This document shows positions 18,249-28,031 of a stretch of 64,000 nt of DNA, one piece after another. The stretch comes from Terriglobia bacterium (GTDB taxonomy: Bacteria; Acidobacteriota; Terriglobia; Bryobacterales; Bryobacteraceae): positions 1-64,000 of the forward strand of contig JAIQFL010000009.1 of NCBI GenBank assembly GCA_020073365.1, read 5' to 3'. The notes under the pieces are model-generated. The model was given only the letters and a program-made list of their open reading frames with translations. It did no database searches and was not told where the DNA came from. The first letter of the stretch is position 1. Every line of letters starts with the position of its first letter. The position numbers and the translations under genes are program-made.

Positions 18249-20132
18249 CTACGGCGTCCCGCCGCGCAGTAACGAGGCGGCCGTGGGGGGCGCTACGCCG
18301 GCCATCCTGGGTTTGTCCTCCGGCTCCGGAATCTTGTCTCCTTCGCCGGGAGCCAGGAACAGATTCGAGTCGATTCCATGCTGGCGGGTGTAGAGGTCGT
18401 AGTAACGTCCCCGATCTTCGTAGAGCGATTCGTGAGTGCCACGCTCCACGATGCGGCCATCCTCGACCACCAGGATCTGTTCCGCCCGGCGAATGGTCGA
18501 CAGGCGGTGCGCGATCACGAAGGTGGTGCGGCCCTTCATGAGGTATGCCAGGCCCTCCTGGATGGCGGCCTCCGATTCAGAATCCAGGCTGGAGGTGGCC
18601 TCGTCCAGGATCAGAACCCGCGGGTTGGCTAGGATCGCCCGCGCGATAGACACACGCTGCCGCTGGCCTCCCGAGAGCTTCACCCCGCGCTCGCCCACGA
18701 TGGTTTCGTACTGCTTCTCGAAGCGCTCGGCGAACTCGTCTACGCGCGCAATGCGGCAGGCTTCCAGCACCTGTTCTTCAGTAGCGGAAGGCCGCGCGAA
18801 CCCCACGTTTTCGCGAATCGTTCCGTCGAAAAGAAAGGTGTCCTGCAAAACCACACCAAGCTGGGTGCGGTAGGAGTCCAGCCGCACCGAGGACAAATCC
18901 GCCCCGTCCACCCGAATGGCGCCCGACCCGGGCTCGTGAAATGCGGCGATCAGGCTGATGATGGTGGATTTTCCCGAGCCGGAGGGACCCACCAGGGCCG
19001 TTACGGTGCCGGGTGACGATTCGAAGCTCACATCGCGCAGAACCGGCTTCCCCGCGTCGTAGGCGAAGTTCACGTTTTCGAAGGTCACGTAGCCATCGAT
19101 TGTATCCGCCTTTTGGGTGCGCCGCGGATCCTCGTCTTCGGGCTTCTCGCTGAGTACTTCCTGGGTGCGGTCGAGACCGGCGAGCGCCTCAGTCAACTGC
19201 GTGCCGATCCCCACCACCTGAAACATGGGAGCCACCAACATGGCCAGGAACATGGTGAACATCATGAACTCGCCAATGGTCAGCGTGCCGGCGATGATCT
19301 GGCGCGCCCCGATGAACATGACGGTCCCGCCCACCAATCCCATCAGGGTAGTGGCGGAAAGACTCATCAACGAGACGGCGGTGAGGGAGCGCAGCACGTT
19401 GTCGAGCAGCCTCTGGACGCCCTTCCCAAACACGCGGGCCTCTTCGGCCTCGGCGTGATACCCCTTGACCACGCGCACACCAGCCAACGACTCGGTGAGG
19501 CGTCCCTGCACCTCGGCGTTGATCTTTCCGCGTTCCCGAAAGATGGGGCGAATGTTCTTGAAGGCTTTGCTCAGACCGAAAGCGAAGATGGCGATAAAAA
19601 GCAGGGCGAGACTGGTCATCAGCGCGCTGGTGCGGAGCAGGATGATGAGTGAAAGCACGGCCTTCAGAATGCCGCCCACGAAATCGATGAGCCCGGTCCC
19701 GATGAGGTTGCGGACGCCCTCCACATCGCTCATGATGCGGGATACCAGAGCGCCGCTCTTGTTGGCGTCATAGTAGGCCACCGGCAGGCGGCCGACATGC
19801 TCCTGGACCTTGCGCCGCAATTCGGCAATCAGCCGCTGAGCCTCTTTGGACAGCAACTGGGTGAGTGAAAACGAAGCGGCGCCTTGCAGAATTGTGGCCG
19901 CGAAAACGGTCAGGACCAGCCACTTGAGCATGTCGTAGTGCCTGGCGCCGATGACGTAGTCGATCAGGAACTTGGTGGAGCCCGGAAGAACCATGCTGGC
20001 CGCGAGGTTGATCAACATCAGGAAAAAGCCGAGGGTCAGCTTGCCGCGCCGCGGGAGCACCAGCTCTTTGAGCAGGGGCCGCACGTTCCGAAAGGTCTCG
20101 GAGGTTTTCTTTTTAGGTTGGGCTGGTGACAC
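18249..20132 (-). CDS. ABC exporter, fused permease-ATPase (MsbA-like)
   Basis: TM domain, then VTALVGPSGSGKSTIISLIAAF (Walker A), LSGGQRQRVSIARAIL, RVLILDEATSSLDSESE. Confidence 0.96.
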   Translation of the reverse strand: MSPAQPKKKTSETFRNVRPLLKELVLPRRGKLTLGFFLMLINLAASMVLPGSTKFLIDYVIGARHYDMLKWLVLTVFAATILQGAASFSLTQLLSKEAQRLIAELRRKVQEHVGRLPVAYYDANKSGALVSRIMSDVEGVRNLIGTGLIDFVGGILKAVLSLIILLRTSALMTSLALLFIAIFAFGLSKAFKNIRPIFRERGKINAEVQGRLTESLAGVRVVKGYHAEAEEARVFGKGVQRLLDNVLRSLTAVSLMSLSATTLMGLVGGTVMFIGARQIIAGTLTIGEFMMFTMFLAMLVAPMFQVVGIGTQLTEALAGLDRTQEVLSEKPEDEDPRRTQKADTIDGYVTFENVNFAYDAGKPVLRDVSFESSPGTVTALVGPSGSGKSTIISLIAAFHEPGSGAIRVDGADLSSVRLDSYRTQLGVVLQDTFLFDGTIRENVGFARPSATEEQVLEACRIARVDEFAERFEKQYETIVGERGVKLSGGQRQRVSIARAILANPRVLILDEATSSLDSESEAAIQEGLAYLMKGRTTFVIAHRLSTIRRAEQILVVEDGRIVERGTHESLYEDRGRYYDLYTRQHGIDSNLFLAPGEGDKIPEPEDKPRMAGVAPPTAASLLRGGTP

Positions 20133-20232
20133 TTCTTACAGGTTACAACGCACGCCGGTGAATCTGTGGAGCGGCCGATTCGGTACGTTGGCTACGTTCG
20201 TGCCGTGTGAATGAACGTCATGGAAGAGAAAG

Positions 20233-20859
20233 TCAACTCGCCGGAAGGCCGCGTGAAAGCCGCCTGAGCAAGAGATCCGGGACATCCGCGGGTCGCGGCA
20301 CGGCCAGCACCTCGAAACCCGCGGCGCGCCCGCTGGCGATGCCCGCCTCGGAGTCTTCCACCACCAGCGCGGTACGAGCCTGGAGGCGCTGGGCGGCCAG
20401 CAGGTAAGGGTCGGGAGCCGGCTTGTGGCGATGGGTGTCCCCGGCGCAGACCAGCGTTCCGAAATACCGGAGAAGGCCACCGGCCTCGAGCAGCGGCGAG
20501 ATCTCGCTCCGCGCGCTGGAGCTGACGATGGCCATCTTGTACCGGCCGTCCAGGCCCTCGAGCAATTCCACCAGGCCAGGCAGAAACGGTGGGGCGCCGA
20601 TCATACGGTCGCGGAAGAGATCCCGCTTGACGGGATACTGCGCCCAGAGGCCCTCCCAATCGCGCGGCGGATCGGACCGGGCTGCCATCATGCGCAGCAT
20701 CTCACGGTCGTCGATTCCGATACAGCGATCGCGGTAGAACTCCCAGTCGAGGGTGACGCCAAGCGGCGCGAGCACCTCGGCCCAACAGGCACAATGCACC
20801 GGTTCGCTGTCGATAATTACTCCGTCAAAATCGAAGAGAATGGCTTCGAACTCGGGCAT
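20233..20859 (-). CDS. HAD-superfamily hydrolase (beta-phosphoglucomutase-like)
   Basis: MPEFEAILFDFDGVIIDSEPVH; MAIVSSSARSEI; HKPAPDPYLLAAQRL. Confidence 0.92.
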   Translation of the reverse strand: MPEFEAILFDFDGVIIDSEPVHCACWAEVLAPLGVTLDWEFYRDRCIGIDDREMLRMMAARSDPPRDWEGLWAQYPVKRDLFRDRMIGAPPFLPGLVELLEGLDGRYKMAIVSSSARSEISPLLEAGGLLRYFGTLVCAGDTHRHKPAPDPYLLAAQRLQARTALVVEDSEAGIASGRAAGFEVLAVPRPADVPDLLLRRLSRGLPAS

Positions 20860-20917
20860 GGCGGGCGAATGCTTCAGCGTAGCATGCCAAGGTGTGGTAT
20901 CACTGAATCTGAATACC

Positions 20918-21163
20918 ATGCCTACGGAAGAAGAGCTGAGATTAGAAATCGAGCGCCTGAAAGCCGAGAACGAGTCATTGAAGAAACCTGCCCGCGGGCA
21001 GATGTTCCTCAAGGTCAGCGAGAAGGGCGCGCTGTCCGTTTACGGGTTGGGGCGGTTTCCCGTCACGCTGTATCGCGAGCAGTGGGAGAAGCTTCTGGGA
21101 ATGGGCGAGTCCATACGCCAGTTCATCCAGGAAAACGACCACCTGCTCAAAAAGAAGGAATAA
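20918..21163 (+). CDS. Small conserved coiled-coil hypothetical protein
   Basis: MPTEEELRLEIERLKAENESLKKPARGQMFLKVSEKGALSVYGLGRFPVTLYREQWEKLLGM...; compact ORF just upstream of an SDR gene. Confidence 0.75.
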   Translation: MPTEEELRLEIERLKAENESLKKPARGQMFLKVSEKGALSVYGLGRFPVTLYREQWEKLLGMGESIRQFIQENDHLLKKKE

Positions 21164-21166
21164 CCA

Positions 21167-21940
21167 ATGTCGAAGGGCGCCGCTCTGATCACGGGGGCTT
21201 CCGGCGGGATCGGGGCGGAGCTGGCGAAGCTCTGCGCGGCCGGCGGCTACGACGTGATCCTGGTGGCGCGCAGTGCCGACCGGCTCGAGGAGTTGGCGGC
21301 CAGCCTTTCGCAAGCCCATGGCATTGAGGCCCGGGCGCTGGCGGAGGACCTTGCCGATCCTGCCGCGCCCGAGACGATCTTCGAGCGGACGCGCGGTGAC
21401 ACCATCGAGATCCTCATCAACAACGCCGGCTTCGGGGTACTGGGGCCCTACGTGGAAACGGACTGGGCAGCGGAGGCGCGCCTGCTCCAGGTCAACGTGG
21501 TGGCGCTGGCACACCTCACCAAGCTATACCTGCCGGAGATGCTGCGGCGGCGCTCGGGGCGCATCCTGAACGTAGGTTCTACCGCCGCCTTCGTTCCCGG
21601 GCCGTTCATGGCGATGTACTATGCCAGCAAGTCTTTTGTGCTTTCGTTCTCGCACGCCATCGCCAACGAAGTGAAGGGTACAGGCGTCACGATGACGGTG
21701 TTGTGTCCAGGGCCCACCCGCACCGGTTTCGTGGAGGCTGCGGGGATCGCCGGCACGAAGCTATTCAGTGGCGGGGCAATGAGCGCGGAAGAGGTAGCGC
21801 GCGCGGGATACCATGCCATGATGGCCGGGAAGGCCGAAGTGATTGCAGGCGCGCGCAACCGCTGGATGATGTTGGGGACGCGTCTGGCGTCGCGCACCAT
21901 GCTGGCGGGAATCGCCCGGCGGCTGAATTCGAGGGCCTGA
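21167..21940 (+). CDS. Short-chain dehydrogenase/reductase
   Basis: ALITGASGGIGAELAKLCAAGG (TGxxxGIG), NNAGFG, YYASKSF. Confidence 0.95.
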   Translation: MSKGAALITGASGGIGAELAKLCAAGGYDVILVARSADRLEELAASLSQAHGIEARALAEDLADPAAPETIFERTRGDTIEILINNAGFGVLGPYVETDWAAEARLLQVNVVALAHLTKLYLPEMLRRRSGRILNVGSTAAFVPGPFMAMYYASKSFVLSFSHAIANEVKGTGVTMTVLCPGPTRTGFVEAAGIAGTKLFSGGAMSAEEVARAGYHAMMAGKAEVIAGARNRWMMLGTRLASRTMLAGIARRLNSRA

Positions 21941-21997
21941 GATCTGCTTCGAATGACCTTGCAGCGCGAGTTCCATCTCGTCCATTCGCAACCCCCA

Positions 21998-22658
21998 TTA
22001 CGCCGTCTTATCCTTGGCGTAGCAGACTGAATTCAGATCGCACTCCGCGCATTTCGGGCTGCGCGCCTGGCACAGCGCGCGACCGTGCAGAATCATCTGG
22101 TGCGAAAAGAGAATCCACTTCTCCTGGGGGACGATCTTCATCAGGTCCTGCTCGATCTTGACGGGGTCGGTGTGCTTCGTCAGGTCGAGCCGCGCGCCGA
22201 TGCGCTGGACATGCGTATCCACCACCACCCCCGACGCGATCCCGTATGCGGTTCCCAGCACCACGTTGGCGGTCTTGCGGGCCGCCCCGGGAATGCTCAG
22301 CATCTCCTCCATGGTCCGGGGAACCTTTCCGCCGAACTCGCCCACCACTTTCCGGGCGGCGCCCACAATCGACCTGGCCTTGTTGTTGAAGAACCCGGTG
22401 CTGCGGATATCGCCGGCCAGCACTTCCGGGCGCACGGCCGCAAAGTCCGCGGGGGTGGGGTACTTGGCAAAGAGGCCCGGAGTCACTTCATTGACGCGCT
22501 TATCGGTGCATTGCGCGGAAAGAATGGTGGCCACCAGCAGCTCCCACGGGCTACCGTGCAACAGGGCGCAAGTGGCCGCGGGATATATGCGGTCGAGGCG
22601 GCGGAGAATCTCGGCCACGCGCTCTTTCCGCTCGGCTGCGGTCTTCGGCCGTTTCACG
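21998..22658 (-). CDS. nth: Endonuclease III
   Basis: LLHGSPWELLVATILSAQCTDKRVN; HhH LSIPGAARKTANVVLGTAYG; C-terminal C-x6-C-x2-C-x5-C Fe-S cluster. Probable GTG start near 22658. Confidence 0.95.
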
Positions 22659-22675
22659 TAAGCTCGTAAGAGATC

Positions 22676-24181
22676 ATGCGGGCGCGCTTTCTTCTGCTCG
22701 CCGCTGCGTTGCTTGCCTTTGGCGCTTCGCTCGGTTCGGGCTTTCACTTTGACGATTATGCCATTTTCTCCGATCCGGCCCTGACGTCGCCCGGTGGCTG
22801 GCTGGATCTCTGGACCCTGCGGCAGACCAGGCCGCTGACCTATCTCACTTTCTGGTTGAACTACCAGGTGGGTGGCCGCGACCCTCTCGGGTACCACGTA
22901 TTGAACCTGGCGCTCCACCTGGGCGTCGTGATCCTGGCCTACGAGTGTTTACGAAGATTGCTGCCGGCGCGAGCGGCCCTGATCGCCGCGGCGATTTTCG
23001 CCGTCCACCCGATTCAGGCGGAGGCCGTCAACTACATTTGGGCGCGCAGCATTGTCCTGGCCACGCTGCTCGCGCTGGCGTCGCTGTTGGCCTGGATCGA
23101 GGGCCGCAGTTGGGTGGCTGTGGCGTGGTTCGCGGCCGCACTATTGGCGAAAGAGGAAGTGGCCGCCTTCCCGTTGGTCCTGCTGTTGCTTCGGTGGAGC
23201 GAGGGGGATAACGCTCCCTCAGACTCAGCAACTGTGAACGAATCGGTTGGCAGGCGAAAGCGCCTGCCCCACCCAAACACCCGGCTATCCCGACTCCCGA
23301 TCGCATCCATGCTCCTGCTCTCGCTGGCAGCGGGGGGGCGCGCGATCTACGCCACCGCCGTCACGCCGGGCGCTCCCGCGGGCCTGCAAGCGGGAATCAG
23401 CCCGTGGCATTACCTGCTGGCCCAGGGCCCCGTGATTCTGCGGTACCTCCGGCTCCTGATGCTCCCCTGGGGATTCACTATTGATCCCGACATCCGGATC
23501 CCCGCAACCTGGATAGGCATAGCTGCCTGGATAGCGATTCTCGGCGCGATCTTCCTGGCCGTGCGCAGGCGAAGCGCCTGGTCCATCTGGCTGGCCGCCG
23601 GGTTCCTCTTGCTGATCCCCAGTTCCTCCCTCTTCCCCGCCGCCGATCTGGCGGCCGACCGGCGCATGTATCTCCCCTTGCTCGGATTCGCGGCGGCAGC
23701 GGGATTACTCCTGGAGCGCTTGAACGTACCAGCAATCGCATTAGTGCCGGTGGCCGGGTTCGCCCTGGTGAGCTTTGGCCAAACAGCGATGTGGATGGAC
23801 GACGCGTCGCTTTGGCGTAACGCCGCAGCCCACGCGCCAGACAAGGTGCGCCCGAAAATTCAACTGGCTCGGGCTTTGCCCGCCGCGGCAGCCCTGGAAG
23901 TGCTGGCGGAGGCTCGCAACCTGGCGCCGCATGATCCCTCGGTGGCGGCCGAAACGGGAAAGACGCTGCTGTCAGAAGGACAGACGGAAGCCGCTCTTCA
24001 GGAGTTTGGACGGGCCCTGGCGCTCGATCCCCGGGACGCTCGCAACCTCAATAATCGCGGCGTAGCGCTGGAAGCGCTTGGCCAGACAGAAGCGGCCCGG
24101 GCGGATTTCGTACACGCCCTGCAGATCGATCCCGGTCTTATCGAAGCGCGGCAGAATCTCCAGAAGCTGCCGGGGCGGTAA
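22676..24181 (+). CDS. Multi-pass membrane protein with C-terminal TPRs
   Basis: FGASLGSGFHFDDYAIFSDPALTSP...; C-terminal TEAALQEFGRALALDPRDARNLNNRGVALEALGQTEAARADFVHALQIDP. Confidence 0.8.
   Translation: MRARFLLLAAALLAFGASLGSGFHFDDYAIFSDPALTSPGGWLDLWTLRQTRPLTYLTFWLNYQVGGRDPLGYHVLNLALHLGVVILAYECLRRLLPARAALIAAAIFAVHPIQAEAVNYIWARSIVLATLLALASLLAWIEGRSWVAVAWFAAALLAKEEVAAFPLVLLLLRWSEGDNAPSDSATVNESVGRRKRLPHPNTRLSRLPIASMLLLSLAAGGRAIYATAVTPGAPAGLQAGISPWHYLLAQGPVILRYLRLLMLPWGFTIDPDIRIPATWIGIAAWIAILGAIFLAVRRRSAWSIWLAAGFLLLIPSSSLFPAADLAADRRMYLPLLGFAAAAGLLLERLNVPAIALVPVAGFALVSFGQTAMWMDDASLWRNAAAHAPDKVRPKIQLARALPAAAALEVLAEARNLAPHDPSVAAETGKTLLSEGQTEAALQEFGRALALDPRDARNLNNRGVALEALGQTEAARADFVHALQIDPGLIEARQNLQKLPGR
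23249..23273. repeat. REP-like palindrome inside the TPR membrane protein CDS
   Basis: ggcaggcgaaagcgcctgccccacc, 8-bp arms, translated in frame as GRRKRLPHP. Confidence 0.75.
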
Positions 24182-24191
24182 ACCGGATAGC

Positions 24192-24632
24192 CTACGACCA
24201 GCGATGGATGAAGACCAGGGCAATGACGGCCAGCGCCAGAAAGACGACCACGGCCAGGATGGCTCGTCGCCGGGGGAGCGTGAGCCAGTTCAGTGCGCCG
24301 GCGGTGGCTTGGGCGCCCAGGATGGAATGCATGAGGCGCCGCTGCGCGGGTCCCGGCAGGTTCCGCATGGCCTTGGCGATTTCCTTGCGCCCGCGCTGAT
24401 CGGCAATCAGAATGGTGGCGGAATTTTGCCCGTTGGTGAATTTCAGCAGCTTGGTTCGCAGGCCGGCGGGCACCTCGTCCACCGACCGGTAGACCAAATC
24501 GGCGCCTCCCGACGAGATCAGCACGGTGGAGGTCTGGAACAGGCCCGATAGCTCCGGGTTCGGCTCGCCGCAGTGGGGACAGCGGGCCTCTTCCGGTCCA
24601 AAGTCTTTCTTGCAACGGCTGCAATTCATCAC
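24192..24632 (-). CDS. Zinc-ribbon membrane-anchored hypothetical protein
   Basis: MMNCSRCKKDFGPEEARCPHCGEPNP (CxxC...CxxC) and a C-terminal TM helix; stop/start overlap with the LysR gene. Confidence 0.7.
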   Translation of the reverse strand: MMNCSRCKKDFGPEEARCPHCGEPNPELSGLFQTSTVLISSGGADLVYRSVDEVPAGLRTKLLKFTNGQNSATILIADQRGRKEIAKAMRNLPGPAQRRLMHSILGAQATAGALNWLTLPRRRAILAVVVFLALAVIALVFIHRWS

Positions 24633-25531
24633 GCGACCACCCGGGGCGCCTCTCCCACATTATCCAGCACAACCTGGATAAATCCCAGCGCTGCTTTGGA
24701 TAACGCCTTGTCCTTACGGTAGATTAGACCCAACCTGCGGACCATGGGTTCCGGGGAAAGCGAAATAGCAAGTAATTTTCCGGCGGCGATTTCCTCGCGG
24801 CAGTTGGAGACCGCCAGAAAGGTCACGCCCAGCCCGGCCATGACAAAGCGCTTCATCATTTCGGTGGAATCCAGCTCCATGGAGATGCGGATTTCGTCTT
24901 CCACCGGCTCCAGCCACTCATTCAGGCGGGAGCGGGTCTTACCCTCCTGAGGGAGAATCAGGAAATATTCCACCAAAGCGCTGGGAGAAACCGTTTTCAG
25001 GCCGGACAGCGCATGGCGCGCCGGCACGATGAGGCGGATCTCATCGTGGTAGATGCTCACCACCTGGAGGCGCTTCTCGTCCACCGGCAATTGGTTAAGG
25101 CCGAAATCCGCCGAGTTATCCATCACGGCCTCGACGACGCGCGCGCCGTAGGACCGGTGGACCTGGAGCTGGACCGCGGGGAAGAGCTCTCGAAACTCGG
25201 AGAATACGCGGGGAAGGACGTAAATGCAGGTGGCTTCGTTGGCGGCGATCACCAGCTCGCCCCGGGGATTGGTTTCCAGTTCCGCGATGGCATCCTGGGC
25301 GCGGCGGCGCAGATCGAGCATCTGCGCGGCGTACTCGGTAAAAATCCGCCCGGCGGTGGTGAGCGAAATGCGGCTGCCGAAACGTTCGAACAGCTCGGTG
25401 CGAAGCTCCTGCTCGAGTTGCCGCACCTGCGCGCTGATCGCCGGTTGCGTGCGGTAGCACGTCTGGGCGGCCTTGGAGAAGCTTTTCAGCCGTACGATCT
25501 CCAGAAAGGTGTGGAGCTGATCGAAGTCCAT
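24629..25531 (-). CDS. LysR-family transcriptional regulator
   Basis: MDFDQLHTFLEIVRLKSFSKAAQTCYRTQPAISAQVRQLEQELRTELFERFGSRISLTTAG. Confidence 0.95.
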   Translation of the reverse strand: MDFDQLHTFLEIVRLKSFSKAAQTCYRTQPAISAQVRQLEQELRTELFERFGSRISLTTAGRIFTEYAAQMLDLRRRAQDAIAELETNPRGELVIAANEATCIYVLPRVFSEFRELFPAVQLQVHRSYGARVVEAVMDNSADFGLNQLPVDEKRLQVVSIYHDEIRLIVPARHALSGLKTVSPSALVEYFLILPQEGKTRSRLNEWLEPVEDEIRISMELDSTEMMKRFVMAGLGVTFLAVSNCREEIAAGKLLAISLSPEPMVRRLGLIYRKDKALSKAALGFIQVVLDNVGEAPRVVA

Positions 25532-25768
25532 AAGTTGCCCGCGACCCCCGGTGAGGAGCCCGCGAGACGGCGATCCAATCAAATTCTGAATCGGTGGGAT
25601 AGAAATATTCAATTTCACTCGCACCGTTGGTGTTTGGTAAGTATTGTAACAGAGGCTCCGGGTGGTGCGGTCGGAATAGTTGTGTGTGTGGCAGGTCGCA
25701 GCCGCCCTGTACGGGGCGGTCGTACCGCACCTCCAACCCGGCAGCCATGTGTTGCTACCATCAAGCCT

Positions 25769-26857
25769 GTGGGCTGGCTGCTTCTTCTGCTCGCCGCGAT
25801 TCCCCGCCTGCACGCTCAAACCGGTGAGAGTGTTCTGCTGGTGGTGAACCGCAATGACGCCGCTTCCCGCCAGGCTGCCGACTATTACCGCACGCGGCGC
25901 TCCATCCCTGTTCAAAATCTCTGCTACCTCGAAACCACCTCGGAAGAGGAGATCCGGTGGGAGATCTACGAACACCAGATCGAGCGGCCCGTGGGGGACT
26001 GCTTGAAGAAGGCGGGGTTGCAGGAGAAGGCGCTGTACATCGTAACCACCATGGGGGTGCCGCTCAAGGTGGTGGGTGGTGGAAAGGGCATCAACACGGA
26101 GTACGCCTCGGTGGATTCCGAACTGTCGCTGTTGTATGCCAAGCTCAAGGGCGCCAGGTTCGCGCGTAGCGGCGGCATCCCGAATCCGTTTTACATGCAG
26201 CGCGACGCCCCGTTCCGGCATCCGCAGTTTCCGATGTACCTGGTGACGCGTCTGGCGGCGTACGATTTCGCCGACGTCAAGGGCATGATTGACCGGGCGC
26301 TGGCAGCCCGGAACCGCGGCAAGTTTGTGTTGGATCTGAGTGGCGAGGGCGATGCCGAGGGCAACAACTGGCTGCGTAACGCCGCCCTTCTCTTGCCGGC
26401 GAACCGCGTGATTGTGGACGAGGGCGAGAAGGTGCTCTACGATTTGAAGGACGTGATCGGCTATGCCTCCTACGGATCGAACGATGGCAACCGGAAGCGG
26501 CGCCGCCTGGGCTTCGAATGGCTGCCGGGCGCGATTGCGACCGAATTCGTGTCAACCAACGCGCGCACGCTGAAACGGCCGCCGGACGATTGGAAGTACC
26601 CCGTGGGGCCGGACCGTCTGCACTATTTCGGCGGCTCGCCGCAGGGGCTGAGCGGGGACCTGCTGCATGAAGGCGCCACCGGCACTTCGGGGAACGTGTA
26701 CGAGCCATTCCTGTCCGGATGCGCACGGCCGGATTATCTGCTGCCCGCCTATTTTCAGGGGAGGAACCTGGCCGAGAGCTACTATCTTTCGCTTCCGCTA
26801 CTGAGTTGGCAAAGCGTGGTGTTCGGCGATCCGCTGTGCTCCCTGGGGAAGCCGTAG
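25769..26857 (+). CDS. TIGR03790-like secreted protein
   Basis: SVLLVVNRNDAASRQAADYYRTRRSIPVQNLCYLETTSEEEI...YIVTTMGVPLKV...GNVYEPFL..PDYLLPAYFQGRNLAESYYLSLPLLSWQSVVFGDPLC. GTG start inferred. Confidence 0.82.
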   Translation: MGWLLLLLAAIPRLHAQTGESVLLVVNRNDAASRQAADYYRTRRSIPVQNLCYLETTSEEEIRWEIYEHQIERPVGDCLKKAGLQEKALYIVTTMGVPLKVVGGGKGINTEYASVDSELSLLYAKLKGARFARSGGIPNPFYMQRDAPFRHPQFPMYLVTRLAAYDFADVKGMIDRALAARNRGKFVLDLSGEGDAEGNNWLRNAALLLPANRVIVDEGEKVLYDLKDVIGYASYGSNDGNRKRRRLGFEWLPGAIATEFVSTNARTLKRPPDDWKYPVGPDRLHYFGGSPQGLSGDLLHEGATGTSGNVYEPFLSGCARPDYLLPAYFQGRNLAESYYLSLPLLSWQSVVFGDPLCSLGKP

Positions 26858-26887
26858 CAGGGCTACACGGGACTCCGCCAAGCGGAT

Positions 26888-27490
26888 TCACACCGCGTGA
26901 GACTGCTCGTCCAGGGCGCGGACCTGAGCTCGCACACGTTTCAGCATGGGCAGAAGCTTGCGAATCACGATCGTTGTTACGATGAAGGCAATCGCGCCGG
27001 AAAGGGTCGCGACCGGAATAAACCAGGCCCCAAGAACCTCCCGCCCATAGGGAACGTTTCCCGGGTGGAACCCAAAGTTGAGGTCCCCGCCGCCAATCCA
27101 CATGCCGGTCTCTTCCGGAAACAGCGGTTTTAGCGCCGCGCAGAGCATGAAGCCCGCACCCAGGCTATATCCCACAACTGCGGCAAAGAACACGCCGAAA
27201 CCCTGCACTCCGGCGAGCGACCAGCGAAATGCGGCGCGAAGAATGAGCCAGGGCGAAAAGCTCCGGCTGGCGCGCTGCAAGAGGGCACCGCTGTTATAAC
27301 CGCGAGACAGTTCGCGCGGGGGACCGAGCCGGTCGAGGACCTCCGCGGTGCCCAGGCCTGATCCGGCAGCGCGATCCCGTATATGGGCGCGGATCTCCTC
27401 GACGATTTCCTCGCGTTCAGCCAGAGTCATGCCGGTCAACGCCGAGCGGAACTCCGCCAGATAAACCGATACCACGTTGTCCGTCATCAT
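26888..27490 (-). CDS. HAAS-domain membrane protein
   Basis: MMTDNVVSVYLAEFRSALTGMTLAEREEIVEEIRAHIRDRAAGSGLGTAEVLDRLGPPRELSRGY then TM helices; overlaps the stop of the PadR gene. Confidence 0.8.
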   Translation of the reverse strand: MMTDNVVSVYLAEFRSALTGMTLAEREEIVEEIRAHIRDRAAGSGLGTAEVLDRLGPPRELSRGYNSGALLQRASRSFSPWLILRAAFRWSLAGVQGFGVFFAAVVGYSLGAGFMLCAALKPLFPEETGMWIGGGDLNFGFHPGNVPYGREVLGAWFIPVATLSGAIAFIVTTIVIRKLLPMLKRVRAQVRALDEQSHAV

Positions 27491-27888
27491 GCTGATTCCT
27501 CCTTTTCTTGAACCAAAGGTTGCGCCAAACGGTTGAGCCCCGCGGCAAAATCCAGCCAGATCCGCGCCATGCGGACCGCGCGCTCGCGACCCTTCCGGGT
27601 CAACGAATAGTAGCGCCGCGAATGTCCCGCCTCCGCCTCGACCCATTCCGAGGTCACCATCCCCTCCTGGCGGAGCCGGTTCAGGATGGGGTAGATGGTG
27701 CCTTCCGAGAGCACCAGGTTGGAGTCGCTCTCCAACACGCGGAGGACGCCGAGTCCATAGCTTCTGCCCGCGCAGAGGGCCATCAGGACGGCCATCTCCA
27801 GGCATCCCTTGCGCAGTTGGGCTTCCCACTTGTTGGCGTCGTCGTCACGTTCGACTGCTGTGCTATGAACGATATCTTGCATTGCCAT
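27487..27888 (-). CDS. PadR-family transcriptional regulator
   Basis: LRKGCLEMAVLMALCAGRSYGLGVLRVLESDSNLVLSEGTIYPILNRLRQEGMVTSEWVEAEAGHSRRYYSLTRKGRE. Confidence 0.93.
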   Translation of the reverse strand: MAMQDIVHSTAVERDDDANKWEAQLRKGCLEMAVLMALCAGRSYGLGVLRVLESDSNLVLSEGTIYPILNRLRQEGMVTSEWVEAEAGHSRRYYSLTRKGRERAVRMARIWLDFAAGLNRLAQPLVQEKEESA

Positions 27889-27893
27889 GTATG

Positions 27894-27922
27894 ATGCTAA
27901 ACCAGTCCTTCGGGCCTGTCAA
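27894..27922 (-). promoter_or_regulatory. Putative sigma70 promoter of the leftward PadR-HAAS operon
   Basis: Minus strand TTGACA (27922-27917), 17-bp spacer, TAGCAT (27899-27894). The -10 lies only ~5 nt from the annotated ATG, suggesting a leaderless mRNA or downstream start. Confidence 0.5.
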
Positions 27923-27967
27923 GGGCAATGACCCCGCAAGAAACAATATTTTTTTGAAAGAAACCTC

Positions 27968-27996
27968 TTGACAGCAACTACCGTGTGTCATACAGT
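27968..27996 (+). promoter_or_regulatory. Putative sigma70 promoter of the rightward PadR-HAAS operon
   Basis: TTGACA (27968-27973), 17-bp spacer, TACAGT (27991-27996). Confidence 0.6.
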
Positions 27997-28024
27997 GTGT
28001 GTAGCACAATGTCTGATACACGGT
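27980..28024. promoter_or_regulatory. Inverted-repeat operator candidate for PadR
   Basis: ACCGTGTGTCATACA (27980-27994) versus TGTCTGATACACGGT (28010-28024): 13/15 complementary, overlapping the -10. Confidence 0.6.
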
Positions 28025-28031
28025 ATCGACC

